Origin: an uncultured Bacteroidales bacterium
GTDB lineage: Bacteria > Bacteroidota > Bacteroidia > Bacteroidales > Paludibacteraceae
NCBI GenBank assembly: GCA_902779705.1
Contig: CACZCR010000004.1
Coordinates: forward strand, 75,776 to 139,775
Direction: 5' to 3'
DNA: 64,000 nt
The notes beneath the pieces were generated by a model that made no database searches, was not told the DNA's origin, and worked only from the letters and a program-made list of their open reading frames with translations. The position numbers were made by a program, and so were the translations under genes. Positions within the stretch are counted from its first letter, which is position 1, and each line of letters starts with the position of its first letter. Positions 8,237 to 16,930 of the stretch are shown here, piece after piece.

Positions 8237-9439
8237 ATGAAGAAGATTGTAGTTTTATTGGCCGTTATGGCTGTTAGTGTCAGCATATGGGCTGACGAGG
8301 AGAAAAAAGATAGTGTAGAGGGTTTTGTATTCACGACCGTAGACAGTGTGGCTGTCACATCTGTTAAGAACCAAAACCGCAGTTCGACCTGTTGGGCGTT
8401 CTCGACCGTGGGCTTCTTAGAATCGGAGATCCTGCGCAAGAGCGGTAAGACCTATGACCTGAGCGAGATGTTTGTGGTCAGCCACACCATGCTCGACCGC
8501 GCCGAGTATGTCGTACGTATGCACGGCGACGCTGCTTTTGCACCCGGCGGTTCGGCCTATGATGTGATCTACTGTCTCAAGAACTACGGCATGGTGCCTC
8601 AGGCTGCGATGCCCGGTATCCAGTACGGTTCGTCCAAAGCTGACACCCTGCCCGTGCACACCGAGTTGGACGCCGTTGCCGGAGGTTATGTCAAAGGCAT
8701 AGCATCCAACACCAAACTCAAGAAACTGTCTCCCGTTTGGAAGAAAGGTCTGCAGGCTATCTACGATGCTTATCTGGGCGTTTGTCCTCAGTACTTCACC
8801 TACGAAGGCGTGGAGTACACTCCGATGTCGTTTGCAGAGTCGCTGGGCTTGAATCCGGATGACTACATCTCCATCACCAGCTACACCCACCACCCGTTCT
8901 ACACCCAGTTTGCACTCGAGGTGCCCGACAACTGGCGTATGGATCAGATGTATAATGTGCCAATGGCTGACATGATGCGTATCATCGACGAGGCGATAAA
9001 AAAGGGCTACACCCTGGCTTGGGGCGCTGATGTGTCGGAGGCTGGCTTCACCCGCACCGGTATAGGCGTGATGCCCGATATCGACAACAAGGACAACACC
9101 GGTTCGGATATGGATCATTGGGTAGGTCTATCTCCCGACGAGAAGCGCAAAGAACTGACCGAAGGACCTTGCGAGGAGATCACCGTCACCCAAGAGATGC
9201 GTCAAGAGGCGTACGACAACTGGGAGAACACCGATGACCACGGTATGCAGATCTTTGGTACGGCCAAGGACCAGAACGGCAAACGCTACTACATGGTCAA
9301 GAACTCATGGGGTACCAAAAAATCCAAATACAAAGGTATATGGTACGTGTCGGAGGCATTCATGCAATATAAGACCAACGATATCCTCGTGCATAAGGAT
9401 GCTATTCCGGCCGATATCAAAGCTAAACTGGGCCTGTAA
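8237..9439 (+). CDS. Secreted C1 cysteine peptidase (bleomycin hydrolase/PepC-like)
   Basis: Papain-like peptidase of the aminopeptidase C/bleomycin hydrolase type. Catalytic residues are all visible: Gln46 and Cys52 in KNQNRSSTCWAFST, His335 in DDHGMQIFG, and Asn356 in VKNSWGTKKS. Residues 1-19 form a signal peptide (MKKIVVLLAVMAVSVSIWA), so unlike cytoplasmic PepC this enzyme is exported to the periplasm or beyond. The 400-residue length suits the family. It begins three bases after prfB and probably shares its transcript. A role in peptide scavenging fits an amino-acid-using anaerobe, but that is inference. Confidence 0.92.
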   Translation: MKKIVVLLAVMAVSVSIWADEEKKDSVEGFVFTTVDSVAVTSVKNQNRSSTCWAFSTVGFLESEILRKSGKTYDLSEMFVVSHTMLDRAEYVVRMHGDAAFAPGGSAYDVIYCLKNYGMVPQAAMPGIQYGSSKADTLPVHTELDAVAGGYVKGIASNTKLKKLSPVWKKGLQAIYDAYLGVCPQYFTYEGVEYTPMSFAESLGLNPDDYISITSYTHHPFYTQFALEVPDNWRMDQMYNVPMADMMRIIDEAIKKGYTLAWGADVSEAGFTRTGIGVMPDIDNKDNTGSDMDHWVGLSPDEKRKELTEGPCEEITVTQEMRQEAYDNWENTDDHGMQIFGTAKDQNGKRYYMVKNSWGTKKSKYKGIWYVSEAFMQYKTNDILVHKDAIPADIKAKLGL

Positions 9440-9451
9440 GATCAGAACACC

Positions 9452-9823
9452 ATGACCATCAAAGAACTATCCAAAGGCGTCTACAAGGACCGAGGCAGCA
9501 AGTTCTACGCGTTTGCCGAACCCATCGAGGACGAGGAGCAGGCCAAAGCGCGTATAGCGTGGTATAAGAAGAAATACCACGATGCTCGGCACGTGTGTTA
9601 TGCCTACCGTCTGGGACCGGATGTATGGCGCACCAAGGATGACGGTGAACCCCACGGAACAGCCGGTGCACCTATCCTGCGCTCGATAGATGCCCGCGGG
9701 TTGGACAAGGTGTTGGTGGTAGTGGTGCGCTATTTCGGCGGTACGCTGCTCGGCACAGGTGGACTGATGGTGGCCTATCGTGAGGCCAGTATCGATGCCT
9801 TGGAGAAGGCAACTATGGTATAA
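9452..9823 (+). CDS. IMPACT/YigZ-family protein, single domain
   Basis: UPF0029 (IMPACT) domain protein. The family blocks KDRGSKFYAFAEP, YHDARHVCYAYRLG, DDGEPHGTAGAPILR and VVRYFGGTLLGTGGL are intact. At 123 residues it ends shortly after the first domain and lacks the C-terminal DUF1949 half of YigZ proteins, which are about 200 residues long. The next gene starts five bases later, and no further family sequence is seen in any frame there, so this looks like a genuine short form and not a frameshift. Its cellular role is not well defined in bacteria; eukaryotic IMPACT acts in translational control. Confidence 0.88.
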   Translation: MTIKELSKGVYKDRGSKFYAFAEPIEDEEQAKARIAWYKKKYHDARHVCYAYRLGPDVWRTKDDGEPHGTAGAPILRSIDARGLDKVLVVVVRYFGGTLLGTGGLMVAYREASIDALEKATMV

Positions 9824-9827
9824 GAAT

Positions 9828-10883
9828 ATGGAACAAAACGAATATAAATTCAAAGACATTCGCGCCTATAGAGTAGGCTGGCTGTTGACAGTATGCGATT
9901 TTCTGTTTGCTTTTCCGTTGCTGCAAATCTGGGCATGGAAACGCACCACAAGTATGGGACTCGCTTATCTGGGTGACCGCAAACAGATAGAGAAGGATAT
10001 ACGTCACGGAGCGTTTTTTATGACCAACCACCGCGACATCATCTTGGATGCCGCTTGGCTGTCCTATAAACTGCGTATGCGCTATTTCATCCGTCCGTTC
10101 ATCGGTATAGGCAACAACCTGTTTGCCAAGAAATGGATCGAGGTACTGGTGCGTTTCAACCGCTGTTTTGTGGTGAAGCGTGGCGCCGGTGCTCATGCTC
10201 AACTCGAGAACGCCAAACAGCTGTCGGCCTATATAGGGCATCTACGCAGCCAAGGCAAGTCGATCTGGCTGGCACAACGCGAAGGACGCGCCAAGGACAG
10301 CGACGATCGCACCCAAGCGGCTGTGCTGCATATGCTGACCATCGATTTTGAGCAGCAGAACAGACCCGTTGAGGAGTTCTTTGAATACGTCAAACAAATC
10401 AATATCTGCCCCGTTAGCATCAGTTATGAGTACGATCCCTGCGACTATCTCAAGGCGCGTGAGATGCAACTCAAACGCGATAACCCACGCTGGCGTAAGA
10501 CCAAGCGAGATGACGTGGAGTCGATGCTCACCGGCATACGTGGAGAGAAAGGTAAAGCCGTCTATCGTCTTACACCCAGCATCAATCATGACATCGACCG
10601 GATGTTGGAGAAACATCCCGATTACAAAGGACTGCCTATCAAGGAGCAGATCAACCACCTGTGCTTTATCATCGATCAGCATATATTCTTAGGATACGAG
10701 ATATATCAACGTGGCACGGAATTTGATGCATATATAGAGAGTCGCTTGGCCAAGATCGATATCCCCAACAAGGATGAGCAGTTCTTGCGCGAACGCTTAT
10801 ATGAGATGTACAACAATCCGGTGATCAACCATAACAAAGCCAATAAGTATTATGAAAAAAGCAATATTCCCGGGCTCGTTTGA
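9828..10883 (+). CDS. Glycerophospholipid acyltransferase (PlsC-like)
   Basis: Membrane-associated acyltransferase of the PlsC/PlsB superfamily, likely acylating lysophosphatidate or a related lipid. The acceptor-site motif is NHRDIILDAAWL and the second block is LAQREGRAKDSDDRTQ (the PEGTR-like site). An N-terminal hydrophobic span (VGWLLTVCDFLFAFPLLQIW) anchors it. I chose the ATG at 9828 (MEQNEYKF); an upstream ATG at 9780 lies inside the IMPACT gene and adds no conserved sequence. The length is 351 residues. The 3' end overlaps coaD by 32 bases. Confidence 0.87.
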   Translation: MEQNEYKFKDIRAYRVGWLLTVCDFLFAFPLLQIWAWKRTTSMGLAYLGDRKQIEKDIRHGAFFMTNHRDIILDAAWLSYKLRMRYFIRPFIGIGNNLFAKKWIEVLVRFNRCFVVKRGAGAHAQLENAKQLSAYIGHLRSQGKSIWLAQREGRAKDSDDRTQAAVLHMLTIDFEQQNRPVEEFFEYVKQINICPVSISYEYDPCDYLKAREMQLKRDNPRWRKTKRDDVESMLTGIRGEKGKAVYRLTPSINHDIDRMLEKHPDYKGLPIKEQINHLCFIIDQHIFLGYEIYQRGTEFDAYIESRLAKIDIPNKDEQFLRERLYEMYNNPVINHNKANKYYEKSNIPGLV

Positions 10884-11301
10884 CCCCTTTACCGTGGGTC
10901 ATTACGACATAGTCAAACGCGGGTTAGAACTGTTTGACGAGATAGTGATAGCTATAGGTCGTAACTCGACCAAGAAGGAGACCTTCCCTATTCGCGAACG
11001 CGAAGAGGCCATACGCAAGATCTTTGCCGACGAGCCGCGCGTCAGTGTGCAGATATACGACTGCCTGACCGTTGATTTCGCCAAAGAAGTCAACGCCCGA
11101 TTCATCCTGCGCGGTATGCGTTGTGTAAGCGATTTTGAATATGAGCGCAACATGGCTGAGGCCAACAAACAGATGGGCGATGTAGAGACGATCATTCTCT
11201 ATACCCGTCCGGAGTATGCGCATATATCTTCTACCCTTGTACGTGACCTATATGCGTACAACAAGGATGTTAGTCAGTTCGTACCGAATAACTTAAGATA
11301 A
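10852..11301 (+). CDS. coaD: Phosphopantetheine adenylyltransferase
   Basis: Transfers AMP from ATP to 4'-phosphopantetheine to give dephospho-CoA, the penultimate step of CoA synthesis. The nucleotidyltransferase motif TVGH sits in FPGSFDPFTVGHYDIV, and the second motif ISSTLVRDL lies near the C-terminus; ILRGMRCVSDFEYE is the family's central block. The length of 149 residues is typical. The start codon lies inside the end of the acyltransferase gene, a 32-base overlap that implies translational coupling of two lipid and CoA related functions. Confidence 0.97.
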   Translation: MKKAIFPGSFDPFTVGHYDIVKRGLELFDEIVIAIGRNSTKKETFPIREREEAIRKIFADEPRVSVQIYDCLTVDFAKEVNARFILRGMRCVSDFEYERNMAEANKQMGDVETIILYTRPEYAHISSTLVRDLYAYNKDVSQFVPNNLR

Positions 11302-11306
11302 GGAGT

Positions 11307-12929
11307 ATGAAAAAATCATTCTTGATTCTGCTACTCTCAACGGTGAGCATGTTGGCTTATGCCCAGCAGGACTCGGAGCGGGTGAGCAAGCAGCTGGATA
11401 TATTCAACGACGTAATGCGTGAGTTGGATATGAACTACGTGGATACACTGGCCTACGAGTCGATCGTAGAGACGGCTATCAACCAGATGTTAAAGCAGGT
11501 TGATCCCTATACGGTCTATTATTCGGAGAAAGACAGCAAGAAACTGCGCGAGATGACCACGGGCCAGTACGGCGGTATAGGTGCGGTCATCCAGCAACGC
11601 GAGATCAAGGACGCAAAGGGTGAAAAAGAGTGGCAGACCTTTATCGCCAACCCCTACGAAGGGATGCCTGCTCAGCGTAACGGACTGATGGCCGGTGATA
11701 GAATACTGACCATCAATGGGGAATCGGTCAAAGGATTGAAAGTGAGTGAGGTAAGCCGCAAACTGCGCGGTGTACCCGGCACGATGATCACCGTGGAGAT
11801 ACAGCGTCCGGGCGAGAAGAAAGCCCGCAAGATCAGTTTTATGCGCGAAGAGATCCGTATGGAGCCGGTGCGCTACTACTGTGCCTATAAGGCCGACAGC
11901 CTCTCTGAGCCGGTGGGATATATCGGTTTTGATGATTTCACTGACCAGTCAGCACGCGATTTTGAGCGCGCCCTCGACGACTTGATCAACAACGACCATA
12001 TCGGTTCGCTCATCATCGACCTTCGCTCCAACGGTGGCGGATTGATCAGTCAGGCAGTGGAGATAGTCAACCTGTTTGTGGAGAAAGGTACGACTGTGGT
12101 TGATACCAAGGGCAAGAATGAAGAGCCGCTCTATACCTACCGTACGCGTCATGAAGCTAAATATCCGAATCTGCCATTAGTGATCATGGTGGACAAGAAC
12201 ACCGCTTCGGCAGCAGAGATCGTCTGCGGTGCGCTGCAAGACCTGGGACGTGCTACGCTGATAGGCCAACGCACGTTTGGTAAGGGCCTGGTGCAGAGTA
12301 TACGCCCTATCACCCACGATGGCTCACTCAAGGTGACGACAGCGCGCTATTATCTGCCTTCCGGACGCTGCATCCAGGCAATCGATTACTCAGAGCGCCA
12401 AAAAGGACACGATCTCAAGAAAGATACGGCCGGAGGCATCCTGCCGGATATAGTGATCGACGACTCGATGAAAGTGGACGTGTCGTACGCACTCTATAAC
12501 CAACACATGTTCTTCGATTTCGCTACGCTCTATCGTCAGCATCATGCTACGCTGCCGGCATCGCCCAAGGAGTTCACCCTCACCGATGCAGACATGGATG
12601 ACTTCTGCCAATTCTTAGACGAGCAGAAGTTTGAGTATGAGACGGAGACCAACAAGTACTTCAAAGAACTACTCAAACTGGCACACAAAGAAGATATCGA
12701 CTCTACTACGTTGCAGCAGTTGGAGGCCTTTGAGGAGGCAGTCAAGCCCAACTACCGCGAAGCCATCAAGCGAAACGAAGAGAACGTCAAGAACCTGTTG
12801 GGACGTGAGATCGTGATGCGCTATTACTACCAGAAAGGAGAAGCGGCCTATCTCTTACGCTTTGACAAAGAGTTCAAACGCGCCCTCAAAGAGGCGGACG
12901 CGTTGCTTATTAAGTTCAATGTTTATTGA
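11307..12929 (+). CDS. S41-family C-terminal processing protease
   Basis: CtpA-like serine protease of the periplasm. It has a signal peptide (residues 1-19), a PDZ domain (about 100-180: AGDRILTINGESVKGLKVSE), and a catalytic domain with Ser301 in NTASAAEIV and Lys326 in TFGKGLVQ, the Ser/Lys dyad of the family. The 540-residue protein carries a long C-terminal helical extension (about 410-540) typical of Bacteroidota members. It lies five bases after coaD. Its 3' end overlaps the convergent pnuC gene by 14 bases. Confidence 0.93.
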   Translation: MKKSFLILLLSTVSMLAYAQQDSERVSKQLDIFNDVMRELDMNYVDTLAYESIVETAINQMLKQVDPYTVYYSEKDSKKLREMTTGQYGGIGAVIQQREIKDAKGEKEWQTFIANPYEGMPAQRNGLMAGDRILTINGESVKGLKVSEVSRKLRGVPGTMITVEIQRPGEKKARKISFMREEIRMEPVRYYCAYKADSLSEPVGYIGFDDFTDQSARDFERALDDLINNDHIGSLIIDLRSNGGGLISQAVEIVNLFVEKGTTVVDTKGKNEEPLYTYRTRHEAKYPNLPLVIMVDKNTASAAEIVCGALQDLGRATLIGQRTFGKGLVQSIRPITHDGSLKVTTARYYLPSGRCIQAIDYSERQKGHDLKKDTAGGILPDIVIDDSMKVDVSYALYNQHMFFDFATLYRQHHATLPASPKEFTLTDADMDDFCQFLDEQKFEYETETNKYFKELLKLAHKEDIDSTTLQQLEAFEEAVKPNYREAIKRNEENVKNLLGREIVMRYYYQKGEAAYLLRFDKEFKRALKEADALLIKFNVY

Positions 12930-13569
12930 GTCGAGTCCAGCGTACAAAACCATACACGCAGTTACAACACCAGAACGCATACTGTGTAGCCATACAGTAG
13001 TCGCCTGCGCGAAGCCACAATACGACACTTAATATATCCACCGCGAGCCATATATACCAGTGCTCACGATATACCAAGATCATCAGTACCTGCGCCACCA
13101 GCGCGGGTATTGTTGTAAAGGCATCCAGATAAGGCTGCGTGTCATCGGTCCACCGACTTAACCCTAAGCCTACCAGCCAAGAACATAGTAGGGTGACAGC
13201 CACCAGACTAACGATCGTAGGCGTGGACAGACGGCGGGGCGTAACCAAACTGTCATGGTCATTGCGTAGGCGCTTTTTCCAAACATATACCCCGTAGATC
13301 ATCGTCACAAAATAGTAGGCGTTGATGGCTATCTCGCCGTAGAAGCGTTGAGTCCAACATAGGTAAGTATAGGTGATCACCTGCCCAAACCCGAACGCAA
13401 ACGTCAGGATGTTACCTTGCGAGGCCAAGCACACCGAGCAAACACCCAGACAGCCGCTCAGCAGAGACAGCCACGTATCGTGGGGCATCAGAAAATAGGT
13501 CACCACCTGAATGGCGAGACCGATAGCTATAAAACAGTAATCAAAAATCTTCTGACTATTTCTTGGCAT
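12916..13569 (-). CDS. pnuC: PnuC-family vitamin transporter
   Basis: PnuC/PnuT-type uniporter with about seven TM helices. Recognisable family features are GLAIQVVTYFLM, LTFAFGFGQVITYTYLCW, FYGEIAINAYYFVTMIYGVYVWKKR and the C-terminal YIWLAVDILSVVLWLRAG block. The substrate is probably nicotinamide riboside or a vitamin such as thiamine; no thiamine pyrophosphokinase or NadR partner is adjacent, so the choice is open. I start at 13569 (MPRNSQK), with 13575 equally possible; a further upstream start at 13641 would only add sequence overlapping the preceding gene. It overlaps the upstream Ig-like gene by 14 bases. Confidence 0.88.
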   Translation of the reverse strand: MPRNSQKIFDYCFIAIGLAIQVVTYFLMPHDTWLSLLSGCLGVCSVCLASQGNILTFAFGFGQVITYTYLCWTQRFYGEIAINAYYFVTMIYGVYVWKKRLRNDHDSLVTPRRLSTPTIVSLVAVTLLCSWLVGLGLSRWTDDTQPYLDAFTTIPALVAQVLMILVYREHWYIWLAVDILSVVLWLRAGDYCMATQYAFWCCNCVYGFVRWTRLNKH

Positions 13570-15331
13570 TGGCATCTTTGCGTATCTCTTGCGGTTTGGA
13601 GTCTCGCTGCGGCACAGCCGTGTGATCGAAAGTCTCCTCAAAATCCCAATTGGCTTTCAAATTGAGCTTGGACTGGAAATAGTACACCGGTTCGGGCTGC
13701 CGTTTGAGCGACCAATCGCCGGTAGTCCATTTGCCGTCCTCGTTGAGATCCATATACATACGCACATAGTAGCCTTTTGGGTCCAGATAACGGAAGGTTG
13801 TACCCCCCTCAAGAGCGGCTACATCGCGTAGCACATGGTCTTTGTCATCCAACAACTGCAACCGCATCTTCGGATCATAGTGCGCCATCTTGATGGTCAG
13901 CGTCGAGTAGTCCTCGTCGGTCTTAACCGTGATGGCGTAGGTACGCTCCTTATTGCTTTTGCCGTATATATCCCACAGGGCATTGCTATCCACTGCCAGT
14001 TCATAGATCTCTCCTTTCTCCAGTGGAGCTATAAGCCAATAGCTGATATTGGCCGAATCGCGCGGAGCAATGTCAAACACTACGTCTTCCCACTGCTCGA
14101 TACCGGTTTTCTTCTTCAGGCGGATACTGTCCTTGATCAGGCTATCGAGCGGATAAGAGGCTTGTATGTACAGCGTATCAAAGACATCCATCTTGACGCG
14201 AGCATTGGTACGTATATCCACCCGCCTGTCTCGCTGCTCGCGCTCTTTGGCTGCTTGCGCTTTGGCATTCAGGTTAGGTGCTCGATATAGACCAATGATA
14301 GTGTCTAAGGCCGGCTCCAAGTTGAGCAACGAATCGCTCTTATAGTAGTTCATCTCCAGCCGTACGGTGTCACGCGCTATCAGCGCCGAGTCGCGCAGCC
14401 AGACGATGATACTGTCCCGATTGCTGCCATACTGCACAAACAGCTGCTCCATCGTAATAGAGTCGAGTGGGGTGATCTGAGGCGTGCTGTCCATTGGGGC
14501 AGAGAAGGTGATGACGATGCGGTTGGGTTCTTCGCGGCGAGTACGTCCTAAGGACTGCTTGCTTTTATTCTCTGTGAAGTACCATAACAGCAGATCTGCC
14601 GGTGCACTATAGACATTGCCGTCCGAGTCAGTGACACAGATAGGGGTCACCAACGAGTCAGCCCATGCCAGTCCTTCGCCCGGGTTATAGACAAAGTCAC
14701 GGCTTACGTCATTGAGTCCGTAGAGCCGATAGGAGGCACTATGGATATTGTGGATGGCAAAATGTCCTTGCCCGTCGGTGCGTGCTATACGGGTCATGAC
14801 CTCTTTCTCAAACGCCGAATCCTGCAAGTTAGCTTGCAGCCCCACGATGATATTGCCTACGGGGTTCAGGTCTTCCGCATTGAGCACGTCGCCGTATATC
14901 TCCAGCGAGTCAATGACCGGACCGGTAGCAAAAGCAAGACTGTATCCCTTGAGCGGGTTCTTCTCGTGGAAGTCGCAGATAGCATTGCCAAAATCCAAGG
15001 AATAGGTGGTTGAGTCTTTCATCGAATCGAGGAAGGTCACCTTGAACATCTTACCCACTTGTGTCACTTCCGGTTGCTGGCGCTGAGGCGGACTGATCAG
15101 CATATTGCCGGCGATATTGTCCAACTGGATATACTCGTTGAAATGTACCGTCACTGTCTTGCCGGCATAATTGACCGAACCGTTCTCAGGTATCTCCTTA
15201 ACTACCGAAGGCGGAATGGTATCCTTTGGACCACCTTGTGGTCCGATACCACGGTTTGCACAACTGTCCATGCCGACAACGAGGCTAAGTAGCGCCCCGA
15301 TACTAAGCATTATGAAAAGATATTTTCTCAT
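13556..15331 (-). CDS. Ig-like (Big_5) domain lipoprotein
   Basis: Cell-envelope lipoprotein of a Bacteroidota family with an N-terminal bacterial Ig-like domain: GGPKDTIPPSVVKEIPENG, then VHFNEYIQLDNI, the SbsA-like Big_5 pattern. The signal peptide ends at Cys24 (GMDSC), so it is likely lipidated. A carboxypeptidase-regulatory-like segment follows (HFAIHNIHSASYRLYGLND), then a long beta-rich region. I start at 15331 because the promoter (15349-15380) overlaps any start further upstream, which leaves a very short leader; 15340 is an alternative. The length is 591 residues. It is co-transcribed with pnuC. Function unknown. Confidence 0.82.
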   Translation of the reverse strand: MRKYLFIMLSIGALLSLVVGMDSCANRGIGPQGGPKDTIPPSVVKEIPENGSVNYAGKTVTVHFNEYIQLDNIAGNMLISPPQRQQPEVTQVGKMFKVTFLDSMKDSTTYSLDFGNAICDFHEKNPLKGYSLAFATGPVIDSLEIYGDVLNAEDLNPVGNIIVGLQANLQDSAFEKEVMTRIARTDGQGHFAIHNIHSASYRLYGLNDVSRDFVYNPGEGLAWADSLVTPICVTDSDGNVYSAPADLLLWYFTENKSKQSLGRTRREEPNRIVITFSAPMDSTPQITPLDSITMEQLFVQYGSNRDSIIVWLRDSALIARDTVRLEMNYYKSDSLLNLEPALDTIIGLYRAPNLNAKAQAAKEREQRDRRVDIRTNARVKMDVFDTLYIQASYPLDSLIKDSIRLKKKTGIEQWEDVVFDIAPRDSANISYWLIAPLEKGEIYELAVDSNALWDIYGKSNKERTYAITVKTDEDYSTLTIKMAHYDPKMRLQLLDDKDHVLRDVAALEGGTTFRYLDPKGYYVRMYMDLNEDGKWTTGDWSLKRQPEPVYYFQSKLNLKANWDFEETFDHTAVPQRDSKPQEIRKDANAKK

Positions 15332-15348
15332 TTTTCTCATTTCGGCTG

Positions 15349-15380
15349 CAAAGGTACAATAATTTTTACAAATATGCAAA
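15349..15380 (-). promoter_or_regulatory. Bacteroidota-type promoter for the Ig-like/pnuC operon
   Basis: On the minus strand TTTG (15380-15377), 20 bases, then TACCTTTG (15356-15349), followed by CAGCCGA. It leaves a leader of roughly ten bases or none before the Ig-like gene. Confidence 0.85.
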
Positions 15381-15468
15381 TGTTTGGTTGATTTTTTGTT
15401 GCAGATGTTCTAAATCGAACCCGATATATTGAATTTCATTCAATTCGTGCGAAAAATGTGTGTTGAAA

Positions 15469-15500
15469 TTTGCGTATGTGCGAAAAAATGAGTAAATTTG
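15469..15500 (+). promoter_or_regulatory. Bacteroidota-type promoter for the RND efflux operon
   Basis: TTTG (15469-15472), 20 bases, TAAATTTG (15493-15500), followed by CACGA. The extended upstream box TTTGCGTATGTG is nearly the same as the one at 5508. It serves the TolC-adaptor-RND operon. Confidence 0.85.
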
Positions 15501-15544
15501 CACGATTTTTTGTGAAGTAGTTTGACGAGAATAAAATAATATAT

Positions 15545-16915
15545 ATGAAAAAGGTATTAGTACTGTTTGCCGTGTCTGTTATGTCTGTTAGCCTGATGGC
15601 GGCAAATGATTCAACAAAACACAAATCCAACTGGATCATGGACCACGATTCGGTGATGATCGCAGCGCACGCGGTGCCTGCTGATAGTAACCGGTCGCAC
15701 CTCTCCTCGCTCAGTCTGAGTGTTGAGGAGGCTCAGGAGTACGCAGTGAGAGCCAATCGCTCGTTGCGCAACTCCTCGCTATCTGTTCAGCAAGCGTACG
15801 CGCAGCGTTGGCAGTCGATTGCTTCCATGTTGCCGCAGGTGGATATGAGTTGGAGTTACACCAACATGATGGGCTATAAGATGAGTTTTGGCCAGATGGA
15901 GATGGAGATGCCCAACACCTCATCGACCACCATTTCTGCTTCGGTAGGTATCAACGGGCAGGCTATTGTAGGTGTGTTGCTTCAGAACCTGGCTATCGAT
16001 ATGCAGCGTTTGTCCTTGGAGCAGTCGGAGGACAACTTACGGGCTAATGTCAAGACATCCTATACCTCGATTCTGGTGTTACAAGATGTAGTACGTCTGT
16101 TGGATGAGTCCTTGGCCAATGTGAACGATATCATCGCTATGACGCAGCGCACGGTAGAGTTTGGTGTGAACGAGCAGACCACAGCCGACCAGATAGCTAT
16201 TCGTGCCAATACGCTCAAAAACAACATCATGGCGCAAAAGCGCTCCATCGAGTTGGCAACCAACAGCCTCAAAGTGCTATTGGATGTACCGGCTGAGACA
16301 CAACTGACTTTGACCACCTCGTTGGACGAGCTCTTATCAGGCGACGAGGTGTTGTCACTGTTGGGCGAGGATTTCGTCAAGGAGCATAACCTTAGTTATC
16401 GCCAGTTGGAGAAGAACTTCGATATCGCCAAGATGAACATGCATATGGCCGGCTGGGCATATAGTCCGACCGTTTCGTTTGCGTACCAGCACAACGAGCA
16501 GAAGTACTACGGCGAAGGAGGTTTTCGTTCTACGCCGCCTAATATGATCAATGTGGCCGTGTCTATCCCCTTGTGGTCCAGCGGCAAACGTGCTGCCGGT
16601 ATTGTGGAGAAGAAGATCGCATTGGAGCAGGCTCGTAACACCTTGGCTGAGACATCTGACCAGTTGTCGATCCAATACCAACAGCTGCGCTTCAATCTGC
16701 AGAACGCCTACGAGACCTATCTGACCGAGCAGGAGAACCTGAAGGTGGCAGACCGCGTGTTTAAGTCGGTGAGCAACAAGTACCGCTTTGGTACCAATAG
16801 CAATCTGGAACTGGTGAATGCCAGCAATGATGTGATATCGGCACAGTCGAGTTATGTACAGGCTGTACTGACACTGATCAACGCCGAAGTGGAGTTGGAT
16901 AAATTTCTGAAATAA
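15545..16915 (+). CDS. TolC-family outer membrane efflux protein
   Basis: Outer membrane channel component of a tripartite efflux pump. It has a signal peptide (about residues 1-20, ending LMAAND), then two long alpha-helical coiled-coil halves typical of OEP proteins: LSVEEAQEYAVRANRSLRNS starts the first repeat and ANTLKNNIMAQKRSIELATN its hairpin, while SNKYRFGTNSNLELVNASND is the well-conserved second-half turn. At 456 residues it has normal length. It heads the operon with the adaptor and RND genes, so it is their dedicated exit duct. Cargo unknown. Confidence 0.94.
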   Translation: MKKVLVLFAVSVMSVSLMAANDSTKHKSNWIMDHDSVMIAAHAVPADSNRSHLSSLSLSVEEAQEYAVRANRSLRNSSLSVQQAYAQRWQSIASMLPQVDMSWSYTNMMGYKMSFGQMEMEMPNTSSTTISASVGINGQAIVGVLLQNLAIDMQRLSLEQSEDNLRANVKTSYTSILVLQDVVRLLDESLANVNDIIAMTQRTVEFGVNEQTTADQIAIRANTLKNNIMAQKRSIELATNSLKVLLDVPAETQLTLTTSLDELLSGDEVLSLLGEDFVKEHNLSYRQLEKNFDIAKMNMHMAGWAYSPTVSFAYQHNEQKYYGEGGFRSTPPNMINVAVSIPLWSSGKRAAGIVEKKIALEQARNTLAETSDQLSIQYQQLRFNLQNAYETYLTEQENLKVADRVFKSVSNKYRFGTNSNLELVNASNDVISAQSSYVQAVLTLINAEVELDKFLK

Positions 16916-16930
16916 AGACAAAAAAGATAT

